DNA of 64,000 nucleotides from assembly GCF_018332655.1 (NCBI RefSeq), contig NZ_BOQL01000026.1, positions 355,684 through 419,683 on the forward strand, given 5' to 3'. This DNA is from Actinoplanes auranticolor (GTDB lineage: Bacteria > Actinomycetota > Actinomycetes > Mycobacteriales > Micromonosporaceae). The notes beneath the pieces were generated by a model that made no database searches, was not told the DNA's origin, and was given only the letters and a program-made list of their open reading frames with translations. Below are positions 43,630 through 52,352 of this stretch, one piece after another. Made by a program: the position numbers and the translations under genes. Positions within the stretch are counted from its first letter, which is position 1. Each line of letters begins with the position of its first letter.

Positions 43630-44190
43630 TCAGGCCGCCGCGGCTTCCGCACTGAAGTCGTAGAGCCAGTACGACTGCTGGTCGATCCGCTGGAAGCGCA
43701 TGTTGTCGGTGAGGCGCTCCACCATGGACCGGAAGATGTGCGAGAAGTTGAGCACCTCGTCGTTGTACGAGCAGATGTCGATACCGACGAGCCCGTTCTG
43801 GGTAGCGGCGGTGACGTACAACTGCTCGACGAGTTGCCGGAACATGTGCCGGCCCTGGGACTTGGGGTGAACCGCGACGAATCCGATGTACCAGATCCGT
43901 TTGCCCGCATAGTGCTCGGGCCAGTGGCGCTCGAAGTACTGCGGCGCGATCAACGGCACCGCCTCGAGGTCTCTGGTGTACGTGGCCAGACCGCAGAGCG
44001 TCCCGTCATCGGTCAGGCAGAGGTACTTCTGGACCCGCGTGTCGTTCATGACCTCGTCGAATTCGTGGCGGTACATCAGGTGCCGCTGCACCGCCATCGC
44101 GTTCAGCTCATGGAATGCGGCGTAGTACAGCTGCCAGGCCGCCTCGGCGAGCTCGTCGTCGTTGATCTGATCGACAATCTTGATGACCAT
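43630..44190 (-). CDS. GNAT-like N-acetyltransferase
   Basis: This 186-residue protein has AFVAVHPKSQGRHMFRQLVE-like sequence, with the acetyl-CoA loop K-S-Q-G-R-H-M-F at the usual place after WYIGFVAVHP. The helix YYAAFHELNAMAVQRHLMYR near residue 20 and IRIQ-type end mark a small family that is common in actinomycetes; the substrate is unknown. ATG 44190 follows GGGGAG. GC content is lower than that of the neighbours, which may point to transfer. It is convergent with the small frame at 43437. Confidence 0.72.
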   Translation of the reverse strand: MVIKIVDQINDDELAEAAWQLYYAAFHELNAMAVQRHLMYRHEFDEVMNDTRVQKYLCLTDDGTLCGLATYTRDLEAVPLIAPQYFERHWPEHYAGKRIWYIGFVAVHPKSQGRHMFRQLVEQLYVTAATQNGLVGIDICSYNDEVLNFSHIFRSMVERLTDNMRFQRIDQQSYWLYDFSAEAAAA

Positions 44191-44521
44191 GCTGTGCTCC
44201 CCGCAATGTTGCCGGTCGAGTGACCATCGACGCCTCACACCACTGAAGTTGATCGATGGCTATTTGACCAACAGAGTACGGACGGTGACGCGGAGGCAAC
44301 AGGCGGTGAGCACAGATTTCGGCCGTCCCGCGCCCGGATCGGCGATTTTGGCACGTCAAGGTCATGTACTCGGTGCAGGTTGCACAAAGGACACGCCCCT
44401 GGCGACCGGCCGGGCCGTTGCTGCCTCGCGCATTGCCAGCGGCGGCCCACTCGCCGCTGTCCACCATGTCACGAGCGCGCCCGAAGCGTTGAATTGTGGT
44501 GCCTACCATTGACGATCCTGA
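44191..44521. other. 331-base gap without a recognised gene
   Basis: No homology on either strand. The stretch is less GC-rich than average near 44260-44300 and probably carries the promoter of the GNAT gene (minus) and the old promoter of the lactate-permease remnant (plus). Confidence 0.4.
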
Positions 44522-44957
44522 ATGGGTGCCAGGTCGGACCAGTTCCCGATCGTGACCGACCCCGCCGGCGGTTCCCTGGCGCTCTCCGCCCTGTTCGTGG
44601 CGTTGTCGCTGCTCACCCTGTTCATTCTGCTCGGTGCCCTGCGGATGCGCGCCTGGCTGGCCGGGATCATTGGGCTCCTGGTCGCGCTCGTGGTCGCCGT
44701 CGTCACCGTCATGGCCGTGCTGGCGCTGGCCTATGTGCTCAATCAGTCAGGCCAGACCAACACTCTCGGCGAGTTCCCGGCCCAGGCCGGCGGGCTGTTC
44801 ATCTTCCTGTCGTCGATCCTGGGCTGGATCGGGGTGGCGGTGACCGGTTGACATCTTCCGCAAGGTGGTCGGCTGGAGCCTGGTGCTGCTGGTCATGTGT
44901 GTCCTGGTCACGTTGCAGGGCACGCCCGTGCTCAGCTGGATGGTCCCGGGCGGTTGA
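44522..44957 (+). pseudogene. lctP: L-lactate permease (lctP) with two large internal deletions
   Basis: Three pieces of LctP follow one another. Residues 1-63 are the N-terminus (DPAGGSLALSALFVALSLLT, FILLGALRMRAWLAG). Then, in the same frame, about 45 residues from the late middle (ALAYVLNQSGQTNTLG, FLSSILGWIGVAVTG) end at a TGA at 44849-44851. The C-terminus follows in another frame from 44850 (DIFRKVVGWSLVLL, then TPVLSWMVPGG) to a stop at 44955-44957. A normal LctP is about 550 residues; about 400 are lost. The first frame could still give a 109-residue membrane protein, yet it lacks most of the channel. Confidence 0.85.
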
Positions 44958-45600
44958 GCAGCAGCTCCACCGCGGCGGTCAGCGTCGATACGACGGGCAC
45001 GCCGGCTTCGGCGACATGCTCGCGGACGTGCAGCGCGTCCTCGCCCGGGTGGTAGAGGACGCACCGGACGCCGCACTCGCGGGCCGCGCGGGCGTCGTCG
45101 AGGCTGTCCCCGACGACGATCGCCCGGTGCGGCGCGATGCCCTGCTCGTGCAGGTGCCGGCGCAGATGCGGCGCCTTGTGGGCCAGGTCGCGGCCGGTGC
45201 TGCCGTCGACGCGGGTGAAATGGTGCCCGATGCCGGCCTCGGTGATCAGCGGGACGAGCTGCTCGTGCGGGTACATCGAGAGCAGCGACTGCCGGCCGCC
45301 GGCGGCCGTCCACCGGGAGAACGCGTTGATCGCGTCGGCGGTGAGGGTCACCGCCGCGCGGTGCCGGGCGTACGCGGCGCGGAAGCACTCGTCGAGCTGC
45401 CGTTGCTCGTCGTCCGTCAGCGGCCGGCCGGCGAGCCGCTCGTAGAAGGTGGTGATCGGCTGGGTGTGACGGCGCTGGTAGGCCGCGCGGGTGACACCGG
45501 GCAGACCGCACGTGGCGAAGGCATCGATGGTCGCGTCGATCAGCGCCCGGCTGTCACCGAACACGGTGCCGTTCCAGTCCCACACGATGTGCCCGGTCAT
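44932..45600 (-). CDS. HAD family hydrolase
   Basis: This 222-residue protein is a single HAD domain with the nucleophile Asp8 in HIVWDWNGTVFGD; its second residue is W-N, as in actinomycete phosphoglycolate-phosphatase-like enzymes. The Lys motif is HKAPHLRRHL and motif III VVGDSLDDARAARECG. It likely removes a phosphate from a small metabolite. The ATG overlaps the stop of the MFS gene upstream, and its 3' end overlaps the lactate-permease remnant on the other strand. Confidence 0.88.
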   Translation of the reverse strand: MTGHIVWDWNGTVFGDSRALIDATIDAFATCGLPGVTRAAYQRRHTQPITTFYERLAGRPLTDDEQRQLDECFRAAYARHRAAVTLTADAINAFSRWTAAGGRQSLLSMYPHEQLVPLITEAGIGHHFTRVDGSTGRDLAHKAPHLRRHLHEQGIAPHRAIVVGDSLDDARAARECGVRCVLYHPGEDALHVREHVAEAGVPVVSTLTAAVELLLNRPGPSS

Positions 45601-46790
45601 GCGGCGGCCGCCCGGGCCGGCGCCGACCCGGATCGGGCCACGACGGTGAGCACCGTGACGCAGACCAGCGCGGCCAGGGGCGCGAGGGCGAAGCCCCACC
45701 GGACGCCCGCAGCTACCAGGGGACCGGTGGCCGCCGAACCGATGGCGCTGCCGACCGCGAAGGCGGTCGCCACCCAGGCGAACGCCTCGGCGACCGTGCC
45801 CGCGGGCGCGAGCCGGTCGGCCGCGAGGAACACCGCGGTGAGCAACGGTGGCAGGGCCAGCCCGCTGAGGGCCAGCAGCACCGCCATCAGCACCGGTCGC
45901 GGCGTGAGCAGCAGCGGCAGGAAGCCGGCCGTCAGTGCGGCGGCGAGCACCGGCAGGCGGATCGGTCCGCCGGGCCGGGCCCGGGTGTAGATCAGGCCAC
46001 CGGCCAGCGCCCCGGTCGCCTGGGCCGCCAGCAGCCAGCCGCTCAGCGATCGGGTTCCCGCGGCCTCGGCGTACCCGGTCAGTGCCACCGGGATGCTGCC
46101 GAACGCCAGGCCCACGCAGAGCACTCCGGCCAGCATCAGCGCCAAGCGGTGCGAGCGCAGTGGTCCGGCCCAGTGCCGTACGGCCCGCACCCCGCGCCAC
46201 GAGCGCACGGCCGGCGTCATCGCGAACACGGCGGTGCCCGCCAGCTGCAACACGGCCGCGGTGAGCAGGCCGGCGGCCGGGCCACCCAGGGCCACGGCGG
46301 CGACCGTGGTCAGCGGGCCGGCCACGAAGATCACCTCCTGGACGGCGATGTCCAGCGCGTACGCCGCGGGGACCACGTCCGGGGCCAGCAGGTCCGGCCA
46401 CAGCGCGCGCAGGCACGCCTCCAGCGGCGGGGTGCCGAGGCCGGCCAGCGCCGCCCCGGCGGCGGCGGTCGGAAGACGGTGCCCGCCGGCCGCGACGAGG
46501 GCGAATCCGGCCCCGGACACCAGCGCCGAGGCCCACAGCACCGGCGGCTGGCGCCAGCGGTCGACCGTGCGGGCCAGCAGCGGAGCACTCACCGCCATCG
46601 CCGCCGTGTACGCCGCCACCAGCAGGCCGGCGGCGGTCAGGCTCAAGGACTGGCGGGCGAACAGCAGCAGGGCGAGGGGGCCGGAGGCCAGCGGTAGGCG
46701 GCCGATCTGGCTGGCGAGCAGGACCCGGGAGACCTGCGGCGCGCGCAGCACCGCGCGGACCCGGGGCGGGGACGAACTGACAGCGGACAT
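45597..46790 (-). CDS. MFS transporter
   Basis: The 397-residue protein has about 12 hydrophobic segments, beginning LASQIGRLPLASGPLALLLF, with loop ARTVDRWRQPPVLW after TM2 and a repeat half from about 210. It is a general MFS exporter, close to groups with short loops. It is coupled by ATGA to the HAD gene. Substrate unknown. The start ATG at 46788-46790 lies in a weak ribosome context. Confidence 0.85.
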   Translation of the reverse strand: MSAVSSSPPRVRAVLRAPQVSRVLLASQIGRLPLASGPLALLLFARQSLSLTAAGLLVAAYTAAMAVSAPLLARTVDRWRQPPVLWASALVSGAGFALVAAGGHRLPTAAAGAALAGLGTPPLEACLRALWPDLLAPDVVPAAYALDIAVQEVIFVAGPLTTVAAVALGGPAAGLLTAAVLQLAGTAVFAMTPAVRSWRGVRAVRHWAGPLRSHRLALMLAGVLCVGLAFGSIPVALTGYAEAAGTRSLSGWLLAAQATGALAGGLIYTRARPGGPIRLPVLAAALTAGFLPLLLTPRPVLMAVLLALSGLALPPLLTAVFLAADRLAPAGTVAEAFAWVATAFAVGSAIGSAATGPLVAAGVRWGFALAPLAALVCVTVLTVVARSGSAPARAAAA

Positions 46791-46845
46791 GACACATCGC
46801 TCCCTGCGATGGGGACTGGTACGGACGCGCCGGTGCCGGGCTGCG

Positions 46846-46947
46846 TCAGGGAGCGAAGTCGGCCCGCTCGTGGTCGTTGCCGTAGAGCGGCAGGGCGGGC
46901 GTGATCCAGCGGGCGTACGCCGCCGCGACTGCCTCCACCGGGATCAC
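46846..46947 (-). CDS. Possible 33-residue protein coupled to the CHASE kinase
   Basis: A GTG at 46945-46947 overlaps the kinase stop (GTGA) and starts a 33-codon frame, MIPVEAVAAAYARWITPALP and then LYGNDHERADFAP. Coupling and the non-random-looking product suggest a real small gene; a short helix ending in an acidic tail is visible. No family known to me, and it may be chance. Confidence 0.35.
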   Translation of the reverse strand: MIPVEAVAAAYARWITPALPLYGNDHERADFAP

Positions 46948-48800
46948 TGAGCGACCATAACCCAGTCGGCCGGGCCCGTGGGGACCGCGCCGGCGGGCCG
47001 GGGCGCGAGCGGCAGCGTGAACCAGAAACGGCTGCCGCCGCCCGGGTTGTCGTCGATGCCGACCCGGCCGCCGTGCCGCTCGACGATCCGGGCCACGATG
47101 GCCAGCCCCAGGCCGGTGCCCGGATAACCCTCGCTGCCGGTCGCCCGGGCGAAGGCGGTGAAGACGGTGTCGCGCTGATCCTCCGGGATGCCGATGCCGC
47201 GGTCGGCCACGTCGATCCGGACGGCGTCGCCCTCGGGCCGGCTGCTGATCCGCACGTACGGCTGCAGACCCTCGGCGGTGTACTTCACCGCGTTGCCGAT
47301 CAGGTTGTCCAGCACCTGGCGCAGCAGCGTGGCATCCCCCGGTACGGCCGGCAGCGGATCCACCACGATCAGGATGTCCGACTGCCGCGCCTCGCTGAGC
47401 CGTTCCTGGGCGATGTCGTCGGCCAGTGCCTTCAGGTCGACCGTCGTGGTGTTCAGCGTCCGGTTCTCGGCGGTGGCGTAGTCGAGCAGGTCGTCGATGA
47501 GGGTCTGCATGCGCTGGGCGCCGCCGTACAGCCGTTCCAGGAAGTCGCGGTGCAGCGGCTCCAGCCCGGCCGCGGCCTCCTCGCGCAGGAAGTCCGCGTA
47601 GCCGGTGATCCGGGCCAGCGGGCTGCGCAGATCGTGGGCCACGATGCCGGCGAAGCCGACCAGCTCGGTCTCGCGCTGCCGCAGCTGCTGCTCGACGGCC
47701 TCGCGCCGCTCGATGTCGTGCAGCAGCGCGGTGGTGGCCTCGTCGACCCGGCGCAGGGCCCGGTTGCGCGAGGTGAGCACCGTGCCGGTCAGCCCGGCGA
47801 TCAGCACGGTCAGGACCACGCCGATGATCCACGCGGCGGCGTCCAGGTGCATGGCGGCGCCGGGCAGCAACCGGTCGGTGGGCTGGACGACGAGCCGCCA
47901 GGTGCGCTCGGGCACGGTGACCGGGACGTCGCGGGGAGCCGGATCGTCGTGCAGCCGGGCCCGCGGCATCCAGCTCGCGACGGGGACCGGCGTGCCGGGG
48001 GCGGGGTCGAACAGTGTGACCGCCACTGCCTCGCCGGCCACCACACCGATGGCCTGCCGCAGGAAGTCGCCGCCGCGCAACCCCATGGTCAGCCAGCCCC
48101 GGAACTGCCCGGTGTCGGGCGCCGCCGGTGAGGTGGCGTAGACCGGGGCGGCCAGCACGAACGACAGCTGCTGCTGCGTCGCCGGCAGGGACTGGTCTTT
48201 CATCAGCCGGTAGGTGTTGCTCGTCGTGACCCGGTGGCTCTGCCGGGCCAGCCGCATCGCCGCGGCCGCGGCCGGCGAACCGGCCAGGTCACGGCCGAGC
48301 AGCGACTCGCCGCGGTCGAGGGAGCGGTGCAGCACGATGAACAGGTGGTCGCCCTCGGCGTTCGGCACCGGCTGCAGGGTCAGCCTGCCATCACCGCGGT
48401 CCCGCCAGAACCGCTGCACCTCCGGGATGCGCGCCCGGCTCGCCGGCACCACGAAGGCCACGCCGCTGGCGCCGGGCAGCCGCTGCTGGTCGACCGCGGC
48501 GACGATGGCGGTGAACTCGGCCGACTCCAGCTGGGCCTGGGCACCGACGGCGGCGGCCAGGTCGGTCAGGGAGGTGCTGTAGCGGCGGACCTCGGCGGCC
48601 ACCGTCTGCGCCACGATCATGGAGTGCTGTTGCAGGGCCCGTACCGCCCGATCCTGGTCGGCGCGTCGCAACGCCAGTGCGGCCAGCGTGGTGCCGAGCA
48701 GCCCGAGCGCGATGACCAGGGCGAGCACGCGTACCGAGCGACGTCCCGGCGACCGCGAACCGGCGCCGGGGCCGGTGCTCGTGCCGGAACCCCCACCCAC
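46944..48800 (-). CDS. Sensor histidine kinase with extracytoplasmic CHASE-type domain
   Basis: The 618-residue kinase has a TM at about 25-45, an extracytoplasmic CHASE-like sensor to about 318 (SGVAFVVPASRARIPEVQRF, GDHLFIVLHRSLDRGESLLG) and a second TM (about 322-342). A HisKA domain has His389 in IVAHDLRSPLAR, and the HATPase has DNLIGNAVKYT and FARATGSEGYPGTGLGLAI, the phytochrome-like type. CHASE domains bind small ligands such as cytokinins or aromatic compounds. No response regulator is adjacent. GTG start at 48798-48800. Confidence 0.92.
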   Translation of the reverse strand: MGGGSGTSTGPGAGSRSPGRRSVRVLALVIALGLLGTTLAALALRRADQDRAVRALQQHSMIVAQTVAAEVRRYSTSLTDLAAAVGAQAQLESAEFTAIVAAVDQQRLPGASGVAFVVPASRARIPEVQRFWRDRGDGRLTLQPVPNAEGDHLFIVLHRSLDRGESLLGRDLAGSPAAAAAMRLARQSHRVTTSNTYRLMKDQSLPATQQQLSFVLAAPVYATSPAAPDTGQFRGWLTMGLRGGDFLRQAIGVVAGEAVAVTLFDPAPGTPVPVASWMPRARLHDDPAPRDVPVTVPERTWRLVVQPTDRLLPGAAMHLDAAAWIIGVVLTVLIAGLTGTVLTSRNRALRRVDEATTALLHDIERREAVEQQLRQRETELVGFAGIVAHDLRSPLARITGYADFLREEAAAGLEPLHRDFLERLYGGAQRMQTLIDDLLDYATAENRTLNTTTVDLKALADDIAQERLSEARQSDILIVVDPLPAVPGDATLLRQVLDNLIGNAVKYTAEGLQPYVRISSRPEGDAVRIDVADRGIGIPEDQRDTVFTAFARATGSEGYPGTGLGLAIVARIVERHGGRVGIDDNPGGGSRFWFTLPLAPRPAGAVPTGPADWVMVAQ

Positions 48801-48886
48801 GGCCCGACGCTACGCCCGCGGCCGGAGCCCGCGTGGCGATTCCCGCGACTGGCGGGGCGCCCCGGCCGCCTGGGTAAGGTGATCTC

Positions 48887-49360
48887 ATGCCAGGACCCGC
48901 CGTGCAGGCCGTCGAAGCGGCCGGGATCGCGCACCGCGTCCTGCGGCACGGGCCGGTCGGCAGCGTCGCCGAGGCGGCCGCGGCCTAGGGCATGCAGGTT
49001 CGAGACCTGGTCAAGACCCTGGTCGTACGCCGGGCCGAGGATCAGTACGTGTTCGTCCTGGTGCCCGGCGACCGGGTGATCTCGTGGCCCAAGCTGCGGG
49101 CCCTGCTCGGCGTCAACCGGTTGTCGATGCCGGACGCCGCGACGGCCAAGCAGGCCACCGGCTACGAGCGCGGCACCATCACTCCGTTCGGATCCGCGAC
49201 GCCCTGGCCGGTGATCGCCGACGAGCGCCTGCGCGGCCGCACGATCGGCCTCGGCGCGGGCGAGCGCGGGGTGGGTCTGCAGGTGGCCGCGGACGAGGCG
49301 GCGAAGGTGCTGGACGCGACCTTCGCCGACGTGACGGATTCCGAGCCGGCCCGGCCCTAG
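48887..49360 (+). pseudogene. ybaK: YbaK/EbsC-type aminoacyl-tRNA deacylase, interrupted by an amber codon
   Basis: ATG 48887 starts MPGPAVQAVEAAGIAHRVL, then HGPVGSVAEAAAA, as usual for YbaK proteins. Codon 34 is TAG (48986-48988) and the family sequence continues in frame: GMQVRDLVKTLVVR, ALLGVNRLSMPDAATAKQAT and YERGTITPFGS, to a stop at 49358-49360. A CAG to TAG change would explain it. The downstream part could be translated from ATG 48992 as 122 residues, but lacks the first strand and helix. The protein removes mischarged Ala or Cys from tRNA-Pro. It is probably inactive, or this is a sequencing error. Confidence 0.85.
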
Positions 49361-49367
49361 TCAAGGC

Positions 49368-49733
49368 TCAGGCGGGTTGGGCGACGTGCCCGGGGATCTC
49401 CTCGATCCGGTGATAGACCGGCAGCCCGCGCTCCCGGGCGATGGCCACGTCCTGATCGGCGCCGGTGGACTCGCCGGGCAGGCGCAGGACCGCGTCGCAG
49501 TGCTGCAGCAGCCGCTGGGCCGTCGGGTAGAGCACGTCCTCGGCGGTGGCCGCACCGTGCGCCTGGTCCAGCACCGGCAGTGCCACCCACTCACCGATCA
49601 TCGGCACGTGCCCGGCCTGGAAGATCGGCCACGCCGCCTCCTCGAGGCGGGCCAGGTTGGCCGCGATCCGGTCGGGGTCTCCGCCGGTGCCGGAGCGGTA
49701 GGGGCCGGCAATGAGGATCATCATGGGCTTCAT
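49368..49733 (-). CDS. Nucleoside 2-deoxyribosyltransferase-like / DUF4406 protein
   Basis: This 121-residue protein begins MILIAGPYRSGTGGDPDRI (after MKPM) and has FQAGHVPMIGEWVALP, LLQHCDAVLRLPGESTGADQ and DVAIARERGLPVY. This matches the NDT/DUF4406 fold, where Glu in DQDVA or near and Asp in CDAV sit in the pocket. Such enzymes swap bases on deoxynucleosides or cleave nucleotide derivatives. It is divergent from a DeoR regulator with only 56 bases between, suggesting control by it. Confidence 0.82.
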   Translation of the reverse strand: MKPMMILIAGPYRSGTGGDPDRIAANLARLEEAAWPIFQAGHVPMIGEWVALPVLDQAHGAATAEDVLYPTAQRLLQHCDAVLRLPGESTGADQDVAIARERGLPVYHRIEEIPGHVAQPA

Positions 49734-49789
49734 GGCGCCAGATTAACGCTAGACTCGGCAAAAACAAAGAAGAACGAGGAGAAACGTGC

Positions 49790-50545
49790 ATGCTGGTTGC
49801 GCAACGTAAGGACTTCCTGCTCGCCCGGCTCGACCGGGACCGGCGGGTGGTGGCCAAGGACGTGGCCGCCGAGCTCGGCGTCTCCGAGGACAGCGTCCGG
49901 CGGGACCTGCGGGAGCTGGCCGCCGCCGGCCTCTGCCAGCGGGTCTACGGCGGCGCCCTGCCCGCCTCGCCGGCAGTGGCCGACTACGGCACCCGGCGCG
50001 CGGTCGAGGTCGACAGCAAACAGCGCGTCGCCGCGGCCGCCGCGGCTCTGATCCGGCCGGGGAGCACGGTGATCCTCGACGGCGGCACGACCGCCCTGGC
50101 CGTGACCCGGGCGCTCCCGGCCGGCCTGGAGGCCACGATCGTCACGCACAGCCCGACCGTCGTCGCCGCGCTGGCCGGGCATCCCTCGGTGGAGGTCTAC
50201 GTGCTCGGCGGCCGGCTCTTCCGGCACTCGATGGTCGCCTGCGGCGCGGCGGCGGTCGAGGCCGCCCAGGTGGTGCACGCCGACGTGTTCCTGCTCGGCG
50301 TCACCGGCGTGCATCCCGACGCCGGACTGACCACCGGCGACGCCGACGAGGCCGCGATGAAACGGGCTCTGGCCCAGCGGGCCGCGGACACCTACGTGCT
50401 GGCGAGCACCGAGAAGATCGGCGCCGCTTCGCGCTTCGCCGTGCTGCCGCTGAGCGCCGTCGCGGGCGTCATCACCGATGCTTCGTCACAGGACGAAACC
50501 GTACGGCGACTGAGCGCTGACGGCGTACCGGTGCTTCCCGCATAG
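49790..50545 (+). CDS. DeoR/GlpR family transcriptional regulator
   Basis: This 251-residue protein has an N-terminal DeoR HTH (QRKDFLLARLDRDRRVVAKD, then ELGVSEDSVRRDLRELAAAG) and a C-terminal sugar-phosphate sensor domain (VILDGGTTALAVTRAL, FLLGVTGVHPDAGLT, TEKIGAAS). ATG 49790 follows a clear GAGGAG. The divergent gene is NDT-like. The divergent layout with a nucleoside enzyme suggests a nucleoside- or sugar-phosphate-responsive repressor. The promoter is probably TTAACG...TAGACT at about 49743-49755. Confidence 0.92.
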   Translation: MLVAQRKDFLLARLDRDRRVVAKDVAAELGVSEDSVRRDLRELAAAGLCQRVYGGALPASPAVADYGTRRAVEVDSKQRVAAAAAALIRPGSTVILDGGTTALAVTRALPAGLEATIVTHSPTVVAALAGHPSVEVYVLGGRLFRHSMVACGAAAVEAAQVVHADVFLLGVTGVHPDAGLTTGDADEAAMKRALAQRAADTYVLASTEKIGAASRFAVLPLSAVAGVITDASSQDETVRRLSADGVPVLPA

Positions 50546-50646
50546 CCCGCGGAGTATGACCGTTCGGCGCACGCCTGCGCTCGATGGGCGGTTTATGCTT
50601 GCGCCGATCCACCCGGCGTGGTTCCGCTCGAGCAAGGGATGTGCAC

Positions 50647-51444
50647 GTGGCTGACGGCCAGCAGGAAATGCCCAAACTGGACACCACCGTCCCGCAGACG
50701 GCCCGGATCTGGAACCACCTGCTGGGTGGCAAGGACAACTTCGCCGTCGACCGGGAGGTCGGCGACCAGATCATCGCATCGCTGCCCCAGCTCGCCGAGA
50801 ACGCCCGGCTCTCCCGGGCCTACCTGGCCCGCGCGGTGCGTTACCTGGCCGGCGAGGCGGGCGTGCGGCAGTTCCTCGACATCGGTACGGGCCTGCCCAC
50901 CGCCGACAACACCCACGAGGTCGCGCAGCAGGTCGCCCCGGACGCCCGGATCGTCTACGTGGACAACGACCCGCTGGTGCTCGCGCACGCCCGGGCCCTG
51001 CTGACCACGAGCCCCGAGGGCGCCACCGACTACATCGACGCCGACCTGCGCGACTCCGACACGATCCTGCGCGAGGCCGCCCGCACGCTCGACCTCGACC
51101 GGCCGGTGGCGCTGTTCCTGATGGGCATTCTCGGTCACATCGAGGACGACGCCGAGGCCAAGGCGATCATCGGCAAGATCATGTCGCGCCTCGCCCCGGG
51201 CAGCTACCTGGCGATGTACGACGGCAGCGACACCAGCGAGGCCAACAACGAGGCCGTCCGGATCTGGAACGTCTCCGCCAACCCGAAGTACCACCTGCGC
51301 AGCGCCGCCCGGATCGCCGGTCTGTTCGAGGGCCTGGAGCTCGTCGAGCCCGGCGTGGTCCCGGTGACCCGCTGGAAGCCCGAGCCGGGTGCCGAGAACG
51401 CGCCCGAGATCGACCAGTACTGTGCCGTGGGCCGCAAACCGTAA
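50647..51444 (+). CDS. DUF574 family SAM-dependent methyltransferase (Methyltransf_19), copy 2
   Basis: The 265-residue protein starts at GTG 50647 (AAGGGA 8 bases before) and contains ARIWNHLLGGKDNFAVDR, the DUF574 signature, then the SAM site FLDIGTGLPTADNTHEV and IVYVDNDPLVLAHARAL. It resembles the copy at 36910 but is a separate branch. It is followed after 18 bases by an XRE-DUF5753 regulator on the same strand, a layout that recurs in Streptomyces and relatives. Substrate unknown. Confidence 0.93.
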   Translation: MADGQQEMPKLDTTVPQTARIWNHLLGGKDNFAVDREVGDQIIASLPQLAENARLSRAYLARAVRYLAGEAGVRQFLDIGTGLPTADNTHEVAQQVAPDARIVYVDNDPLVLAHARALLTTSPEGATDYIDADLRDSDTILREAARTLDLDRPVALFLMGILGHIEDDAEAKAIIGKIMSRLAPGSYLAMYDGSDTSEANNEAVRIWNVSANPKYHLRSAARIAGLFEGLELVEPGVVPVTRWKPEPGAENAPEIDQYCAVGRKP

Positions 51445-51462
51445 ACGACGACGGGAACACCA

Positions 51463-52338
51463 GTGACGACGGCGCAGAACGACGGGCCCACGGTCCGCCG
51501 CTTGCAGCTCGGTGCCCGCCTGCGCACCTTGCGGCTGGCCAAGGGCGTCACCCGCGACAAGGCGGGCTACGAGATCCGCGCCTCGGAGTCGAAGATCAGC
51601 CGGATGGAGGTCGGCCGCGTCAGCTTCAAGGAGCGCGACGTCGTCGACCTGCTCAAGCTGTACGGCGTCGAGGACGAGGTCGAGAAGGAACGCCTGCTCA
51701 CCCTGGCCCGCGAGGCCAACAACCCGGGCTGGTGGCACTCGTACGGCGACGTGCTCAGCACCTGGTTCCAGAACTACCTGGACCTCGAGCAGGCCGCCGA
51801 GCTGATCCGCACGTACGAGATCCAGTTCGTGCCGGGTCTGCTGCAGACGGACGCGTACGCCCGGGCGGTCATCATGCTCGGGCACGGCGGCGCGACGACC
51901 GGGGAGATCGACCGCCGCGCCGACCTCCGGATGGCGCGCAAGCAGATGTTGCAGCGGCACGAGTCGCCGCGGCTCTGGGCGGTGCTCGACGAGGCGGTGC
52001 TGCGCCGCCCGATCGGCGGCCGCGAAGTGCTGCGCGAGCAGATCGAGTCGCTGCTGGCCATGTGTGAGCAGCCCAGCGTCCGGCTTCAGGTGATCCCGTT
52101 CGAGTCCGGCGGGCACGCCGCGGCCGGGGGCGCGTTCACCATCCTGCGCTTCCCGTACCCCGACATGCCCGACGTGGTCTACCTGGAGCACCTGACCAGC
52201 GGTCTCTACCTGGACAAGCGCGAGGACGTCGACCACTACGCCGCCGCGATGGGCCGCCTGACCATCGAGGCCGAGCCACCGGCCCGCACCCCGGAGCTGC
52301 TGCGCCGGGCGCTGCGCGACCTGGACGACGGCGCTTAG
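51463..52338 (+). CDS. XRE family regulator with DUF5753 domain, copy 2
   Basis: This 291-residue protein has an HTH (LQLGARLRTLRLAKGVTRDK, then SESKISRMEVGRVSFKERDV) and DUF5753 (WWHSYGDVLSTWFQNYLDLE, FVPGLLQTDAYARAVI, LQVIPFESGGHAAA). GTG 51463. It shares its overall layout with the regulator at 40088 but pairs with DUF574 and the TIGR03089-like gene, not with DUF397. Confidence 0.93.
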   Translation: MTTAQNDGPTVRRLQLGARLRTLRLAKGVTRDKAGYEIRASESKISRMEVGRVSFKERDVVDLLKLYGVEDEVEKERLLTLAREANNPGWWHSYGDVLSTWFQNYLDLEQAAELIRTYEIQFVPGLLQTDAYARAVIMLGHGGATTGEIDRRADLRMARKQMLQRHESPRLWAVLDEAVLRRPIGGREVLREQIESLLAMCEQPSVRLQVIPFESGGHAAAGGAFTILRFPYPDMPDVVYLEHLTSGLYLDKREDVDHYAAAMGRLTIEAEPPARTPELLRRALRDLDDGA

Positions 52339-52352
52339 GAGGGGAGCCGGCG

